Below are positions 20,808 through 34,200 of a stretch of 64,000 nucleotides of DNA, piece by piece. The DNA is from Rostrohypoxylon terebratum (Eukaryota; Ascomycota; Sordariomycetes; Xylariales; Hypoxylaceae). Below the pieces are notes generated by a model. It did no database searches. It saw nothing but the letters and a program-made list of their open reading frames with translations, and had not been told where the DNA came from. Made by a program: the position numbers and the translations under genes. Each line of letters opens with the position of its first letter. Positions within the stretch are counted from its first letter, which is position 1. The stretch lies in NCBI GenBank assembly GCA_022497145.1, contig MU385944.1:62001-126000 (forward strand). Reading direction: 5' to 3'.

Positions 20808-22550
20808 TCAAAACTCCATCCCCTCACCATCCTCCCTCTCCCTCTTAACCTTAGGATCCCTCTCATCCTTCATAAGCGCCAGGACGAAGCTGCGGAAGTA
20901 CTCCACATACGGCCTCAACTCCGTCTTCTCCCAATCCATGAGTGTCTTCCCGGCCTTCCCGGCCTCCTCCTCCGCGCCATCCTCGGGCTTCCACTCGTCA
21001 ATCTGGCTCAACAGCTCCTGCACCGTGGGCACGCCGAGGGGGTCGAACTCCTCCAGCTTGCGCGTGTCGATCGGGACGCACACCCGCCCGGTGCCGGGGT
21101 GCACGACGAACGGCGATTTGAGCAAGTGGTTCAGCTTCTTGCTGACCTCGATATCGAGCCGCGGGTACGTGTACTCCAGCACCACGTCCTGCTTGGCCTC
21201 CAGCAGCGCCCGCGCGTCCAGGTTCTTGCTTGCGCCCGATTTCGCCAGCGCGTCGATGTCCGCCCACTTGGACATGCTGGCGCGCCCTGGTGCCGCGTCC
21301 CATTTGCGCCGGAGCCCCTCGTTCAGGTTCTTGTCCGGGAGGAGGGAGAGCAGGTGTTCGGCGCGCTCGGCGGATGCCCATGGGTCCTGTGCTTCGAGGA
21401 CGTCGGTTTGGAAGTGCGGGGCTAGGATTTCTAGACTTCGGCTGTGAGGGAAATGACGTTAGCATAATCGGTCTATTTCTTAATCCAAAGCAATGAGATC
21501 AGACGTACCTGATATGAGGGTGGAGAGGTCGCCACAAGTTAACCTTCTTGCCGCTCTGCGCGCCACCACGGATCACCTCGAGGTAGCCCGCAATAGCCCT
21601 ACGCTTCTGATCGTCCATCGTGCGGGCCTTCTTATCGCACACCCAAGCGTGCGCTCCTCTTCGGCCAGAGTACACCCACATGATATGCTTAAACCCGAAA
21701 TCCTCCCTCAGCGCCACGTCCACGACTTTGATAGCCATCGTAATAAACTGCCAACACCGGTTGCAGATGTTCGCCCCGTCGCAGCATGTACGGATTTCGT
21801 CGTAGTCTGTTAAATCGATATCGAAGCATAGCTCCTTGGCCAGGGGCTTGAACGCGGTCGAATTCCGCAGCGTCTTGCGGTCGCGCGGGTTCGTTGTGTA
21901 GACGGGACCGATTTCGAAACGGGTCGGTAGTTGACGGAGCACGTCTTTGCGGAGACTAGAGCCGGCACGGTAAGCTACAAGCCGTAACAAGTAGGCGTAA
22001 TGTGGTAGCCCTCCAATAGGTACTTACAGGTCGGAGCTAGAGTAGGCCTGGTATCGTAGGTACATATCATTTTGTAGCGTAAAAGCGAATTCTCGGTGCA
22101 CAAAGTCGTTGTTAGGCGTCGGGCTGTGGTTGAGCCACTGGAAGAGGTATCGCCAGGGGAAGAAGCGCTGGTAGAATAAGCGCAGAAGCTCGGGGTCAGA
22201 GGCCTTCATGGCTACAGGTCCATCACTACGATAGCTATTAGAAAATTTATCCAACTCTATATGGCGGTTGCGTAATCTCACAAAGGCGATGCTGGAGCCG
22301 ACGACTTGTCTATGCCTGGCCGCGAACTAGGGAATTCTTCGTCTGAATCAACGTCGTCGAATAAGTCCTCTAATTTGGCATCCTTATTTTCCTTCTCCTC
22401 TGTTTTGATAATCGGTATCGTATTCGACTCCGCCATGGCAACATCGTTATCTGCTTCTTCGTTCTCGACATTTGGAGCCGGAGCGTCCGCTATCGTTTCT
22501 TCGGCAACGGGAGTTTGAGAACCGGCCTCAGGCGATATAGAATGAGGCAT
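20808..22550 (-). CDS. PRI1: DNA primase catalytic (small) subunit, about 518 aa
   Basis: Makes RNA primers within the DNA polymerase alpha-primase complex at the replication fork. Exons: 22550-22282, 22234-22028, 21955-21509 and 21441-20808, with introns of 47-72 nt. An acidic, probably disordered N-terminus of about 85 residues precedes the domain start, LLRLFYQRFFPWRYLFQWL. The catalytic pair sits in CFDIDLTDYD, at about D204 and D206. A cysteine cluster follows (C216/C217, C223, C226), matching the structural zinc site. SGRRGAHAWVCD is the conserved SGxRGxHxW nucleotide-binding motif. The last exon is markedly more GC-rich than the first two. Tandem ACGCG sites upstream suggest cell-cycle control. 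Confidence 0.93.
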
Positions 22551-23148
22551 TATGAGCGGATTGATCTGCTATGTATTCGATAGTGTGGATTCAAACGTAA
22601 TCTACTAGTCTTTCAAGCGAAATATCACAAGAACGCAAACTATCAATTAGTGTTGTATGCGTTGTATGCTCCAGGGCTGTGTCTGGGTACAATTATAGAG
22701 GGGCTATCTTAATTGACTTTAATTGAAAATCGACGCGACGCGACGCGTTTTCGCGATAATCAGAAGCCCCACATTCGTATTATCGATAACGATTGAGCTT
22801 GAGGCGCATGACGTAAACATCACTTTTAAAAATTACCAGGTACCTAGGTTCCAAGAGACAAAAATCATATCACAAGAACCCGTCTCGAACCCCAAACATG
22901 TCCTACCCGGGTTGTGCACCAGCAATCAGATCAGACACCTTTTCCATTGTCAAGAGCTTACTACAGACACATCTTGTTCCCTGACACGACTGTCATTCCT
23001 ATCGAATCCATAGCCATTTTTGACTCCAATTAGAACTTCCAGATTACCCCAGGCGAGAACGCCAAGCCGAGTAACTCTAGAAGCCAGATCACGTCCTCTC
23101 CGAAAACAGCATACCCACGATTTTGTTTTATATATCCCGTACGCCGTA
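22551..23148. other. Intergenic spacer containing the primase promoter
   Basis: About 600 bases between the primase start and the eIF2B epsilon stop. Apart from the ACGCG cluster it holds GGTACCTAGGTT near 22840. No gene was seen. Confidence 0.55.
22733..22756. promoter_or_regulatory. MCB-like cluster upstream of primase
   Basis: Three tandem ACGCG units end in a palindromic ACGCGT at 22743-22748, followed by TTCGCGA. It lies about 185-205 bases upstream of the primase start. ACGCGT is the MluI cell-cycle box bound by the fungal MBF (Mbp1/Swi6) complex, which controls replication genes at G1/S in yeasts. Function here is inferred. Confidence 0.6.
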
Positions 23149-25475
23149 TCACTCATCATCATCGTCGTCGTCGCCATCCTCCTCCTCACTCTCCTCATCA
23201 GCATTCTCGAGCCACTCGACAAGCGCCTGGCACTTATCCCTCACGCCCGCGATCAGGCCCTCCTCCTTGCCCCTATCATCCTCCCACCAGCCCAGTATCC
23301 CGTCTTCCTCCAGGACATCGAGGTCGTACATCTGCTGCAGCATAGCAGCGAGGAGATTGCCGGCCTTAGCGACGTCGATGATCTTCGCGCTGCTCGCGCA
23401 CGCCTTCTGTACCGCCAACGCGAACTCCACCTGTTCCGTCATAGAACGGTCCCCGACCCCGACGTCCATTACGAATTCCGTCGCGCCCTCTCGTGCTGTG
23501 AGGACCTGCTTAGCGGCCTTTGAGGGCTCTAGAGCGCCGTTCTCGGCGTTCATCAGTTCGACAGCGCGTCGGACGAAGGCTGTGGCGACGGCTTTTCTCA
23601 TCGCGGCGTCAGACGCGTTGTTAGCTAATCGTAATGACGTAAATTCGAGCTTCTCGGATTCGAAGTTGCCTGAAATTCCGCGAAGAACATCTAATAAACC
23701 GTGAACCGCATCGGAATGGAAAGAGTAGAAATTGGGGCCTCCTGAATCATCCGAGGCAAACGACGAGAGACGTGATCTCGAGGTAGGGTGGCTAGCGGTT
23801 GCTGATGCTCGTCCTGACTCGTCATCAGAGGAGTCGTCACCATCTCCGAGCGTTGATACGGATGAGTCTGAAAAGTCGAGATCTTCCAGCGAGTATATGA
23901 GCGACTTTTGTAGGTTCGATGGACTGTCGGGATCCTCCTCGTCATCTTCTGGGCTCTGGAAAAGCGCACCCTTACCTTCCACACCAACAATTTGGGCCTG
24001 TGGTGAGATGAGTTTTCCATATCCATCCAGAAGAGATACCATTCTGCCGGTTTCGATCTCCGTTAGGTTGTCCAAGTGAACTCCGAAAGATACAAGAGCT
24101 CCTTCATGGATGTGGGCTTCTTTGCCCACGATTACCTTCTCTGCGACAACCGCATGTTCCACCACAGCGCCATCATTAATTATAGCTTCGTCCCATATAA
24201 AGCTGTCGACGATTCGTACATTCTTACCAATTTTACAGTTTCGGCCAATGATGCTGTTTCTTATTGTGCACCCCGACGCGACGTGGGTATCTTTCCCAAT
24301 AATTGTTTGCAGAACTTCGCTGCCGGCATCAACCTCCACATCATCCTCTCTGTACACACCAATACCCCATAACCGATAGGACTGTCCTGGTAAGAGATTG
24401 CACTCAGGTACAAAGGGATAGGTCCAGCCGTTCAGTATGTCTTGACTAATAGCGTCGTACATCTGGAGATTTCTTACGCGCGCGCTATAACCCTCGTTGA
24501 CGATTTCGGTGTGAATCATCTTTCCATTCAACTCCCAATCCTTCAACACTCCATGTAAGAAATTTGCGCGTGGAAGTTCATAGTCGAAACTTTCAGACCA
24601 TAAAGCAAGAACATCGGGTGTACATATGTCAATTTCAGCATCGATTAGATCCGTACGAGCTTCGGCTTCGCGATTCTCAAGTATGGTTGGGTCGAGTGTG
24701 ACGTAATGATCGGCTTGTAGCGGGTGTATCTCCTCGTAATGTAGACATCTTTTGGCATTTGGGTCAATGATGAAGGCTGGCGTGATTCCTTTCGTCTTGG
24801 TGTTGTGTTGTCCCTCGCTAGCTTCTCGGAGTACCATCGTCATACAAGAATCTCGGTTCGCTTCTCTACGAGCTCTGTGCGCCGCCAAAGCTCCTTCCAG
24901 GGGAATATTTGTGACTAAATCACCATGGACTAGTAGAAAATCGCCCCCCATGATATTGCGTTTGTCCAAATCTCGAAGGAAATCGCCGATGGATCTAGCA
25001 TCGGCAACACGTATGAATTCGAGGGTCGTAAATGGGCATGTTCTCCAACCGGGGACCCATCTGGAGGAATTGATGTATTTCTCGATCTGCTCGTGGTGGT
25101 TTCCGCAATATATGAAGACCTCCTGCACACCGTTCATGGCAAGGAATTCGAGAGTGTATTCGATGAGAGGCGTATTCGCGAGGGGGAGAAGACACTACAA
25201 TAGCATTGGTATAAGCAATTAGAGTGAGAGGGGTATAAACTTGACTTACTCTTGGCTTTTCGACCGAGAATGGATGGAATCTAGTCTGGAAGGAATCGGC
25301 TATGAGCTATATATCATCATATTAGCTATAGGTCAACTATCAGAATGCTGCCTCGCAGTGAGGAAATGCATACCACTGCCTGAAGAACATCTTCCCTCTT
25401 GTCTTCGGATCCTGACTTTCCAGATTTCTTCCCTTTCGTCGAGGCGCCTCCTTTGGCGCCCTTATTCTGCGACAT
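23149..25475 (-). CDS. GCD6: eIF2B epsilon subunit, 734 aa
   Basis: Catalytic subunit of eIF2B, the guanine nucleotide exchange factor that recycles eIF2-GDP for translation initiation. Exons: 25475-25374, 25306-25250 and 25194-23149. The start MSQNKGAKGG was chosen over an in-frame upstream codon that is not a clear ATG start. The nucleotidyltransferase-like domain begins QAVLIADSFQTRFHPFSVEKPRCLLPLANTPLIEYTLEFL. Left-handed beta-helix hexapeptides follow (TIIGKDTHVASGCTIRNSIIGRNCKIGKNVRIVDSFI). The C-terminal W2/HEAT-like exchange domain ends with the aromatic-acidic ILGWWEDD and ALVEWLENADEESEEEDGDDDDDDE, which binds eIF2. A long Ser/Asp-rich linker separates the last two domains, and phosphorylation there is plausible. 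Confidence 0.94.
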
Positions 25476-28400
25476 TGCGACTTGGTAAAGCCTGCCGTTT
25501 GCCGTTTGTCGCAATTTGCACCTGTGTGTTGTGTGTAAACATCAATGTGTATTAAATGAAAGATAAATCGAACTTTTGGCGACGGATGAGTCAAAAGTTA
25601 ATTATTTCAAGGTTGGAGGGGCAGTTTTCGGAGGTTGTGTTATAACGATATTACCCCACTATTTCTTATCTCGACTCGTTAAGACAATATCGTTATATAA
25701 AATGAAATCCATCGCTTAAAACTCATATTCCATAATTCCTCATTGACTTCAGCTTAACATCTGCACTTTGAACAAATTGGTTAGGTTCTCCAATGCATCC
25801 ATTTCAATATTTTGATCCCACGAGGACGAGATGCAGTTCCAGGGTCGTTAAGTCATCAACTTCTTGATTTGCTCATGATCTGATCAAAACACGGTTCAAG
25901 TAGGTCCGTACTGGCCTACACAAGATTTCAAGCGCATTTTGTCGTATATGAAAACATATATTCTGTCTCTTTGGAAAGACCACGAGCCGATTTCAAACGC
26001 AACAATGCTGGAATTCTATGATCAGTTCCTGATCATGCATCTGCCACATGGTATTGGAGCTCAACTTACTACATAGTATGTATATGTAAGTCTCAATGCT
26101 CGTCGTTGATCAAATCAGGGCAGGAGGCCTAACTAAGTACTAGTGTAGTCCAATAGGGACAACAGACACCGAGTATACCTAATGTACACTAAATGTACAT
26201 AATCGAAGTACAAAAGTCAAACCATCTGCTTCAATGCTTCATAGGTACCTATGTAACCACGTGAGACTAGGTAACCGGCAGCCCGGGAACGTAAATCTGG
26301 ATCGAAGATGATCTAGACCGGGCGACGCAGGGGTTGACGGCAAGGGTGGGTCAGGGATCGAACGACAGCCGTGTAACAGACAACGGTCTAGGCTAGAGCT
26401 CTACCAGCTTTAGAATCTAGAGCTCGATCTGAATCTCGTGAGCTAACCCCTAGCTTGCTGCAGACGCATCCCTATCCGTAACCTTACGCGGCTTGCATAT
26501 GTAAGTCTATCTACTACTAGGAATGTAGGAATGTACCTACATATATGTGTGCATGCCCTGCATAAGGGCCACTGCCGTTGCCAATGCTGCCACAGCTGCT
26601 GCTACTGCTGCTACTGCCTCTGGTGCTCCTAGCCATGCTTCCAAGGGCTCGATTCCAGATGGAGCTAGTCATGGAAACCTGTGATCTGGATTGGTTCATG
26701 TCCTCATTGGCCTTAGCTCGTGATCCATCTTTCTTGTTTCATATGGGAGCGTTTACTGTATTTCCAATTCTGGAATCGGCAATAAGTCAATAGAGAGATG
26801 CCTAGGACCTAGGACCTAGGATCTAGGTAGGTATTAACCTTTAAGCCACCAAATCAGCCTTATGCCTTCTTCAAACGATCTACTTAGTCTTCAACTCAAT
26901 TCGCCCTCTTTAGTGAAATGTCGTGTGGGTCATACGTTTAGAAGCTGAGTACACTAGGCTGTATTATGTAGATGTCAGCCATTCTTTGTGTCATCGCCAA
27001 TTGACCGTAGGAATCGCAGGATGAAGATCTACCTGGATCTGGGAAGCTTACGATCATGATATAGAAAAGGGCAAGGTTCAGGGGAAGTCGATCTGAGCCG
27101 AGGTTTGCGTTTTCAGGGGGTTTGTCCCATGCTATCCCGAAGGCTAGAACCTGGAAAAGAGGATTGACAAGGCCTTCTCATTAGTCGATAGGCGTCTCGT
27201 TCCCATCGTTCCCTAAGATCGGTGTCTAGATCAGCAGATCTTGTCGCCTTCTGCAGAAACACTGGGACGGACACTCTTTTGTACCCGGACTTGATTGATT
27301 GCTCATCGCTATCGATGGGATTTCGATCTTTCGATCGCATTCTAGCCTGGATCCAGAATTTCTCATTAATATAATATATCTAATAAAATATTGCGGCTCA
27401 GTCAATAGATACGTTATTGCCTTGTCACATCCGTTAGTCGATGTCAGATGTGAAATTGAAATGGAAAAATGGAAATTGAATGGCACAAGAAATGTACCTA
27501 TTACTCTGGAAGCAGCTTTTAGATGCCCAGGTCCCAGGAGTTAGGAGTTCCAAAGTCCACAAACTTCCAAGGTTCAAGGTTAGATCCAGTGCTTTATAAT
27601 AGATAAATCCAGCAACGGATGTCCGGCAGTTGGTTGATCTTTCCATCTTTCCTACCTATTAAAAACTAACTTTTCCCCATAACCTTCCATGTTGGAGTGT
27701 TTGCTTGCTCTTTCCTTGCTCTATACACATCCATGTACCCATTCACTCGGGTTGGGTACAAATCTCCATACCTAGTACTTTCAATGGCATAAATACCTAA
27801 CCTTAACGAGGGAAGTATAAATTTTCTCCTCTCCTCACTACCTAGTATTTGGTTTGTTCTTTCTCCAGTCATTACGTATCCGTATCGTTCCTGTGCTATT
27901 TAATGCCAGGTGTTGCCTGGAACCATTTTTACAATTTTTACAGCATTGGACCATACGACATCGTTACCACCCTACTGATACCAATACAAACGCGAACTTT
28001 TAATGGCGTTTGAAAGAGAGAAAAGAGCTAGTGTTTCACGAAGGAGGTAAAGTGATAAGGTAGGCACGTGTGGTCTGAACTTAAATGTATTATATACTCA
28101 TCGCTGTTTGCACGGTTTGAGCCTTGTCTTTCTTTTTCATCCTACTTCGTTCACTCACACTGCTGCTACGACGGCACTCTGTAAATTTTTTTTCAGTCTC
28201 TCAATCTTCTCATGACGTATCTTACCTATCATCTTATGTTTGTTTTGAGAACATTCAGCTATTAATTTCTGCTTATCCTTTTCCAATCATTATCTCTCTG
28301 TTGAAGATGGCAATTCATTCGTATTCGCGCTTGTCATCTAGTCACATATTTACCCAGTCATGTGTTGCTCTCAGACGCTTTTGAGTCCCAGAAGTCAACT

Positions 28401-28909
28401 GCATCTGAGACAGTAATAAACATGATTGGCTTCATCAAGCCCTTCATACAAAAACAACCATAGGCGCATGTTCTCCATACCCCATCAGGATACTGACCGT
28501 TGCACCCGATCCAGGCTTGGTCTTCAAGCCTTTCCCTTGCACCTCTTCCATCCAATCCAGGAGCTGCTGGTCCCTGCTGGCCCCCTGCTGCCGATATACA
28601 TGCAGCTATGGCTCTAAAAAATATTCAAGGGGTATTCCATGATCTAACACAGAGCTTTCCTCCAACCCGTGCGCAACAAATGGCTTCAATACGACAGACC
28701 AGTCAGATGACCTCCAATTGCACAAGATATGCTACGGTACCGACGTCAACAACACCTATACCTATACCTATACCCAATCCCGTCGACGTTATCGATTACC
28801 GAATTCCAGCGGACCTCGTGGTTGAACAACTAAACAGGCCAAGAATATATACAAGTCGTGATCAAGTTATTAATGGGAAATTGTTAGGGATGCCGGGTTT
28901 GCGAGGCTA
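25476..28909. other. Long intergenic region, about 3.4 kb, no gene seen
   Basis: AT-leaning sequence between the eIF2B epsilon promoter and the SKN7 stop codon. It includes three tandem CCTAGGA units at 26801-26821 and three tandem ACCTAT units at 28754-28771, the latter just downstream of SKN7. Short open frames here lack ATG starts or are low complexity. Part may be SKN7 3' UTR. Confidence 0.5.
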
Positions 28910-31224
28910 TCATTGGTTATAATTCCCCTGCGGTGCATATAACCGTTGTCGCTTCTCTGGAGGTCCGTCTGAGCGCTGCATACCCTCGGGCATCCTTTGC
29001 TGCGGGGGCACCCCCATTTGGGACATCATAGCGTTGTTGTATTGGGGCTTTTGGGTCCCGCCCGGCGTGATTACCATCTGGGAGCCGCTGCCCGCACCTA
29101 GATATCCCTGGTCCTGTGCCATCGTCGGTGAAGGGTGAGGCATCTGACTGGGAGAGTGCCACGAAGCACTTGTGGCTGGAGACTGAATCGGCGTAGTATC
29201 GAACTTCCCTACCGGACCGGACGAGGCTGCTGAGAGGGGAGCCATACCCATTCCCTGGTTCGAGTATGGACCAGGCGTCGGCGGTTGACCTGAAGCTCCA
29301 TTAGGATACATCGAATCCATCATGCTCTCTGGCGGAGGGTTCCGCATGAAGCTAGCAAGATGTTTTCTCAACTTGCCAATCATTCCTTCCTTGGTAAATG
29401 GTTTGGCAAGTACATCTCGCATACCTAGACACAATGTTAATACCTCGCTAATCAGACGCGACATGGGACATAAATGGAACATACCCCAGTGGAAGTACAT
29501 CTCGAGGTCCTGTTGGTTAATATTGGACGTCATTGCAATAATTGGAGTGTTAGGTTGCACCTCGCGAATCATCGCTGTTGCCGAAACACCGTCAAGTTGA
29601 GGCATCACGATATCCATGAAGATTAGGTCATAGTAATGCGGCTTTGCGTTGACTTTATTCACGGCTTCGAGACCATCACGCTATATCATATTGTCAGCCA
29701 AACGTATGCCCTCGCGCAAGGAACTAGGAGATACGATTACGTACCGCAACCTCTACACCACAGTCATATTGGGCAAGGAATTTGGAACCGATTCGAGAAC
29801 ATGTCCTATCGTCTTCCACGAGAAGTACGACCGGCTTCTTGCTTCCCCATGGAGAACCACTTTGCGATGCACCTCCTGGTGGAGTTTGGGAGTGCATCGG
29901 CGGTCCGTTGAATTCGGGGCTAGTGCCCATCGCATTGTCCTGTACCGGGCGGTTGTATGGGAGGTTATTGATATGCTCGGCGGCGAAGGGGTCAATACCT
30001 ATCGTTTGGCCAACGGGATAGACAAGGTGTCGCATATCATTTAGGGGATCGTGTAAAAAGGGATTGACGCCGCCTACACCGGGAGGTCCCATCATTCCCC
30101 CAGAAGAACCAGCGGATTCAGGAGAGCCGCCAGCCTGGTGCAACTGGACCGACATTCTGTTGAGATCTCGGTCTGCGACATGATCTACTTGAAGACCATT
30201 AAGGATGTCACGAGCACGGCGTAGCTCGAGAGGCGACTCGGAGCCGTCAGACAAAAGGTTTGCTGTGTTTGATCCATACCCGGACGTCGAGTGACCCGAG
30301 CTTCGGCTACTTTCTTTTCTCTCCTGCTCTGCCTTGTTTAAATGGTTGATTAATTCGTTGTGTACCTGGTTTTGTGCGCGAACTATCTTCTGGAGGTGTA
30401 GTATTTCGTCTACAAAGATCTTATTCGCATTCACAATTTCGTGATAGGATTCTTGGAGCTGTTGAACCTGCTGCTGCGTTGCGGCCAGGGTCTCGCCAAG
30501 AACGAGGACTTGTTGGTTAGAGACACCATATTGTTCCTCCGCAGCCTGTGCCTTCCTTGGTGCTGGTGCTTTTCGTCGGATGTTATCGAGATTATCTTTT
30601 CTATCGGCACGAAACTCTGGATGTTTAAATTCCCATGCCTGTTATACATTGTTAGACTCTACCCGCGACCTTATGGCGTTTCCATTGGGGAAGGTAGGGT
30701 TGGTATTACAGATGCGCCATATGGGGATTGCCCATTTTCTTCATTATGCCGCACTTTGTGAAAATCGTATTTGTTGAGTTGTCGGACAAAGCTAGCAAAA
30801 TTGCTATGCTTGAAATGCTTCGGCAGTATAGTCTTGGTGAATTTTTCATTCTGTAAAACGGGATCAGTATCTATCCGAGACCTACGAGGAGCTTAAACTG
30901 GCGAGTTTTACCTCGAGAACAACAAAACTATCACCTTCGTTGCCCCACCTCACTACCTCGCTGTAGGCAGGGTCTTCCAGCATCCTATGGAGACGAGCTC
31001 TGTTAGCATAACCATCCGGAAGAGCTATTCGGATAGCTGCCGAAGAAAAGAGGCGAGTTACTTATATAATTTGCGAACCTATGATTGAGTAGGTTAGCGA
31101 ATTCCGTATGCGACGATCCGCGGTAACGCGGTCCCGAATACGAGGTCATCACCAAACTTACAAAGTCGCTCGAGTTGTTTCCCGCGCCCTGCGCCATGGA
31201 CGCTACATCACCCTCCGGAGGCAT
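28910..31224 (-). CDS. SKN7: Skn7-type response-regulator transcription factor, about 632 aa
   Basis: Nuclear output of fungal two-component phosphorelay, important in oxidative and osmotic stress. Seven exons: 31224-31162, 31078-31062 (17 nt), 30984-30912, 30850-30710, 30638-29745, 29680-29485 and 29424-28910. All introns are GT-AG and frame is kept. An HSF-type DNA-binding domain covers about residues 19-120 (DFVRKLYKMLEDPAYSEVVRWGNEGDSFVVLE, then HSNFASFVRQLNKYDFHKVRH). A coiled coil follows (LAATQQQVQQLQESYHEIVNANK). The receiver domain (about 367-485) has acidic pocket E373/D374/D375, phospho-acceptor D419 in DLIFMDIVMPQLDG, and conserved K469 in LAKPFTK. The C-terminus is Gln/Pro/Met-rich. 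Confidence 0.93.
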
Positions 31225-34200
31225 GATAGGCGATCGGCCTACGGCCCAGTGTTTATCTTGTTCCGACGGTCAAATTGATGTCTCGGCACGCGCGCGTAAA
31301 ACTGGGCGTCTTGATTGATTCCAAGAGCAAGCTCGGACCGTGGCACAGCGACAAAGCGATGTCGAAGCTGGTGCAACCAGATGTCGAGCGATGGTTGCTT
31401 GGACGCTTTACGTACTCGTGTTCGTGGGTCGTGATTCGGAGAGCTCCTTTTTTTGATATTTTCCCTCTGGGATTGCGTCAAGCGCGCTCGAAGGATTTGA
31501 TGGTATGCGTGGTATACTCTCTTCGTTATATCAGTGGATCCGGGGCGCGGTGCAGGTAGACAATGGAAAGGATAACAATAGCCGACTGCTGGTAGTCGCC
31601 TTTTCTACGGGCGTCGAGATTCCGATAATAGAGGATTGCCAAGGACAATGCAAGCAGGACAGGTAAGCAAGCAAGCTATGACTTTGGTCTGATATATTCG
31701 CAGGTTACTATTCGAGGTACTGAAGGCGGTGTCCGCCTAAAGAATTAGGTTGTGTCACTCAATTGGCGGGAATGGGGTTCCAGTGCTCGATATGAATACA
31801 AAAGACCATGACGAGCTGACCCGAACAGGGAAATGTTTAAAGACTTTTTGAGAAAATGAATTGAATGGACAGGACAGGGTGGGCGGGCGGAATTCGGGTA
31901 CACCTCGTTTTTTGGGGCTGGCTAGGCTAGCTTTGCGAGGTTACAGTAATAATAACAATAAAAAAAAAAGAGAGAGAGATGCCTCTGTTCAATTCATAGG
32001 CAGTACATAGGTAATATGGGGGGCGTGCGTACTGGGCAAAGATCCTGGAACGGAGAGGTGTGGATTAGGGAGGGGGGACTTTGGCTCATTGTAAATGCTG
32101 AGAGAGCAGCGAAGGACAGGGAGGAGACAAGAGAAAGAGAAAGAGAGAAAAGAGAACGCACATACCACCACCACATTCATCGAATGGATACATCCGTACA
32201 TTACATGCCTCCCCATACCCATACCACACGAAGCAAGAGGCAGAAGCGCATAGGTATGTCAGAGAGGGATAACCATGAACGGAGCGGCAGCTTGGGGTGG
32301 CCAAGCCAAAGAACTAGGTAGTATGTGACTATTACCTACTTACTACCTATGTAGGCTGCTAGGTAACTGCTGGAGCTCTCCTCGTTTTTTCCCCCTTCCC
32401 TTATGCTCTAAAACTGCTCTACCGGAAAATTTCCAGGAAGCGTGACGGCATAGGGTCATCCTCTATCCAACCTGGTAAGTCATTCATCATCTACTGCGAC
32501 TAGGTGTTGACGGAGTGTGTGGACCCCTGCAACCTTTTCACGGTACTCTCGTACTACTTCCTCTTACAGGCTAAGTGTATCTCTCTCATTCCTATCCCCC
32601 CTTTTTTTCTTTCACTCCTAAGTTACTACTAGGTAATAGTACCTAAGACTTAAGTATGTGCAGTATGTACACGCTTCATCTATTTTCTCTTATTCATTTT
32701 CATTTTCAACACATTGCTAACGAATCTGAGAGCTCACAGATTTCTGCAACATATACTACATGAATGCTACGGCGTATATGTAGCAAAGACCCTTATTTCC
32801 CTCAGAGAGAGGACGTTGCGGCACTGTACATGCTAGGTACCTGGTAGTATTGTGCAATGCTGCATATACCTACTGCGTAGGTCGTACATATGTACCTACC
32901 TACCTAGGTACATATATATGGAGAGAGACCGTGCTAGGCGGACTGCGGGGAAAATCCGTCGAATAGACGCGAGCGGGTCAGCGGGATACCAATCATTGTG
33001 GGCAAAAGCACATGTGCTGTTAAGGGTGGTCCGTGATCTCGAGGGACTCGAGGACTCGAGGAAGAAAAAAAAAGATACGGCCACCCAAGTCCTATCACTG
33101 CATAATACAAGGTATAGTATTATAACGCCTACGGCAGATCCTCTAACTAGTCGACAGATCATTGGCTGTCGTTCTGATATATGTATGGTACTTATATACC
33201 GGTCGGTGCTAGGAATAACAGACTATGACGACGGCTCGGTTAAGCTGTTCTGATTCGGGTGCTAGTAGCATAGTATCAGATCTAACGAACCACTCTTCGA
33301 GTCTAGCTTATAGCGTGTATAGGAGCTGGGAATTTGGAATTAATAATCCTCTTCCTTTTTCTTCAGCATCTATTTTTACAAAGCTGAGAGTCTTGAGGAT
33401 GTCGAGTAGATGAGCAGCTGCAGATACACGACTTGAGTAATGGGGACGCCTCTTTTAACAATGTTACCTATTCTGTCACGAGTAGCACGACTCATGGTTC
33501 CTCAGGTCTCAATCTTAAATCCTCCATGGGGGCGAGGCTATACCACGATAGGATAAACAGCGTGGCAGCTAGCTTCAATAATTGTTCCCGCAATCCTTTT
33601 CCTCGCCCTTAAAGCACTCAACTCAGCTCTTCTTCTTTCGACGTCATATTTTTCAGCGTCTAACATGTAAGACGGACTTATAGGAAGAGACATGCCATTT
33701 TGTGAGGTGATCGAGGCGACAGCTTATCCGACAATGGCCAGCTTCGGTTCAATTCATCCCGGATAGACATTCGCAATGGTAGGGGCAGACAAACGGGTAG
33801 ACAGAATAATAATGGATATCAACACCAAGATTCGTGTACAACATACTAAGTAGGTATACGCGCGCCAGATGAGTATGTGTGCTATTTAGCCAATCATCAA
33901 ATTCTCACACCGTCACTATGCGGGATGCAAGCCTGTCAGAAAAGAAAAAAAAGGTGGGCAGGGGAAGAGAAAGTCGCTGAGAGAGAGAGGTAAAAAAAGA
34001 GATAAACATCTGCGGTCGGATAAGAACACGGTGAACGAGAGGTAGGTAGAAAGAGCCGGTATGATTGCCTATCTCCTTGATGATCGTCGCTGCCTACATC
34101 AGGGCATCAGGGCTAGGTACATTTGCTTGCTTTACTCTATTCGCACTTCGCTCGATATCTGTCTAGACTCTACGTACCTCCTAGTACGCTTGTTCCCCCT

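Noticed and set aside
26578..26793. Leu-rich short frame (possible signal peptide)
   Set aside because: The Leu run comes from CTG/CTC trinucleotide repetition, and the rest is short and featureless.
28500..28922. 140-codon plus-strand frame near the SKN7 stop
   Set aside because: It begins at TTG with no suitable ATG at its start, is low complexity with ACCTAT repeats, and overlaps the SKN7 3' end. It is more likely the 3' UTR of SKN7 read backwards.
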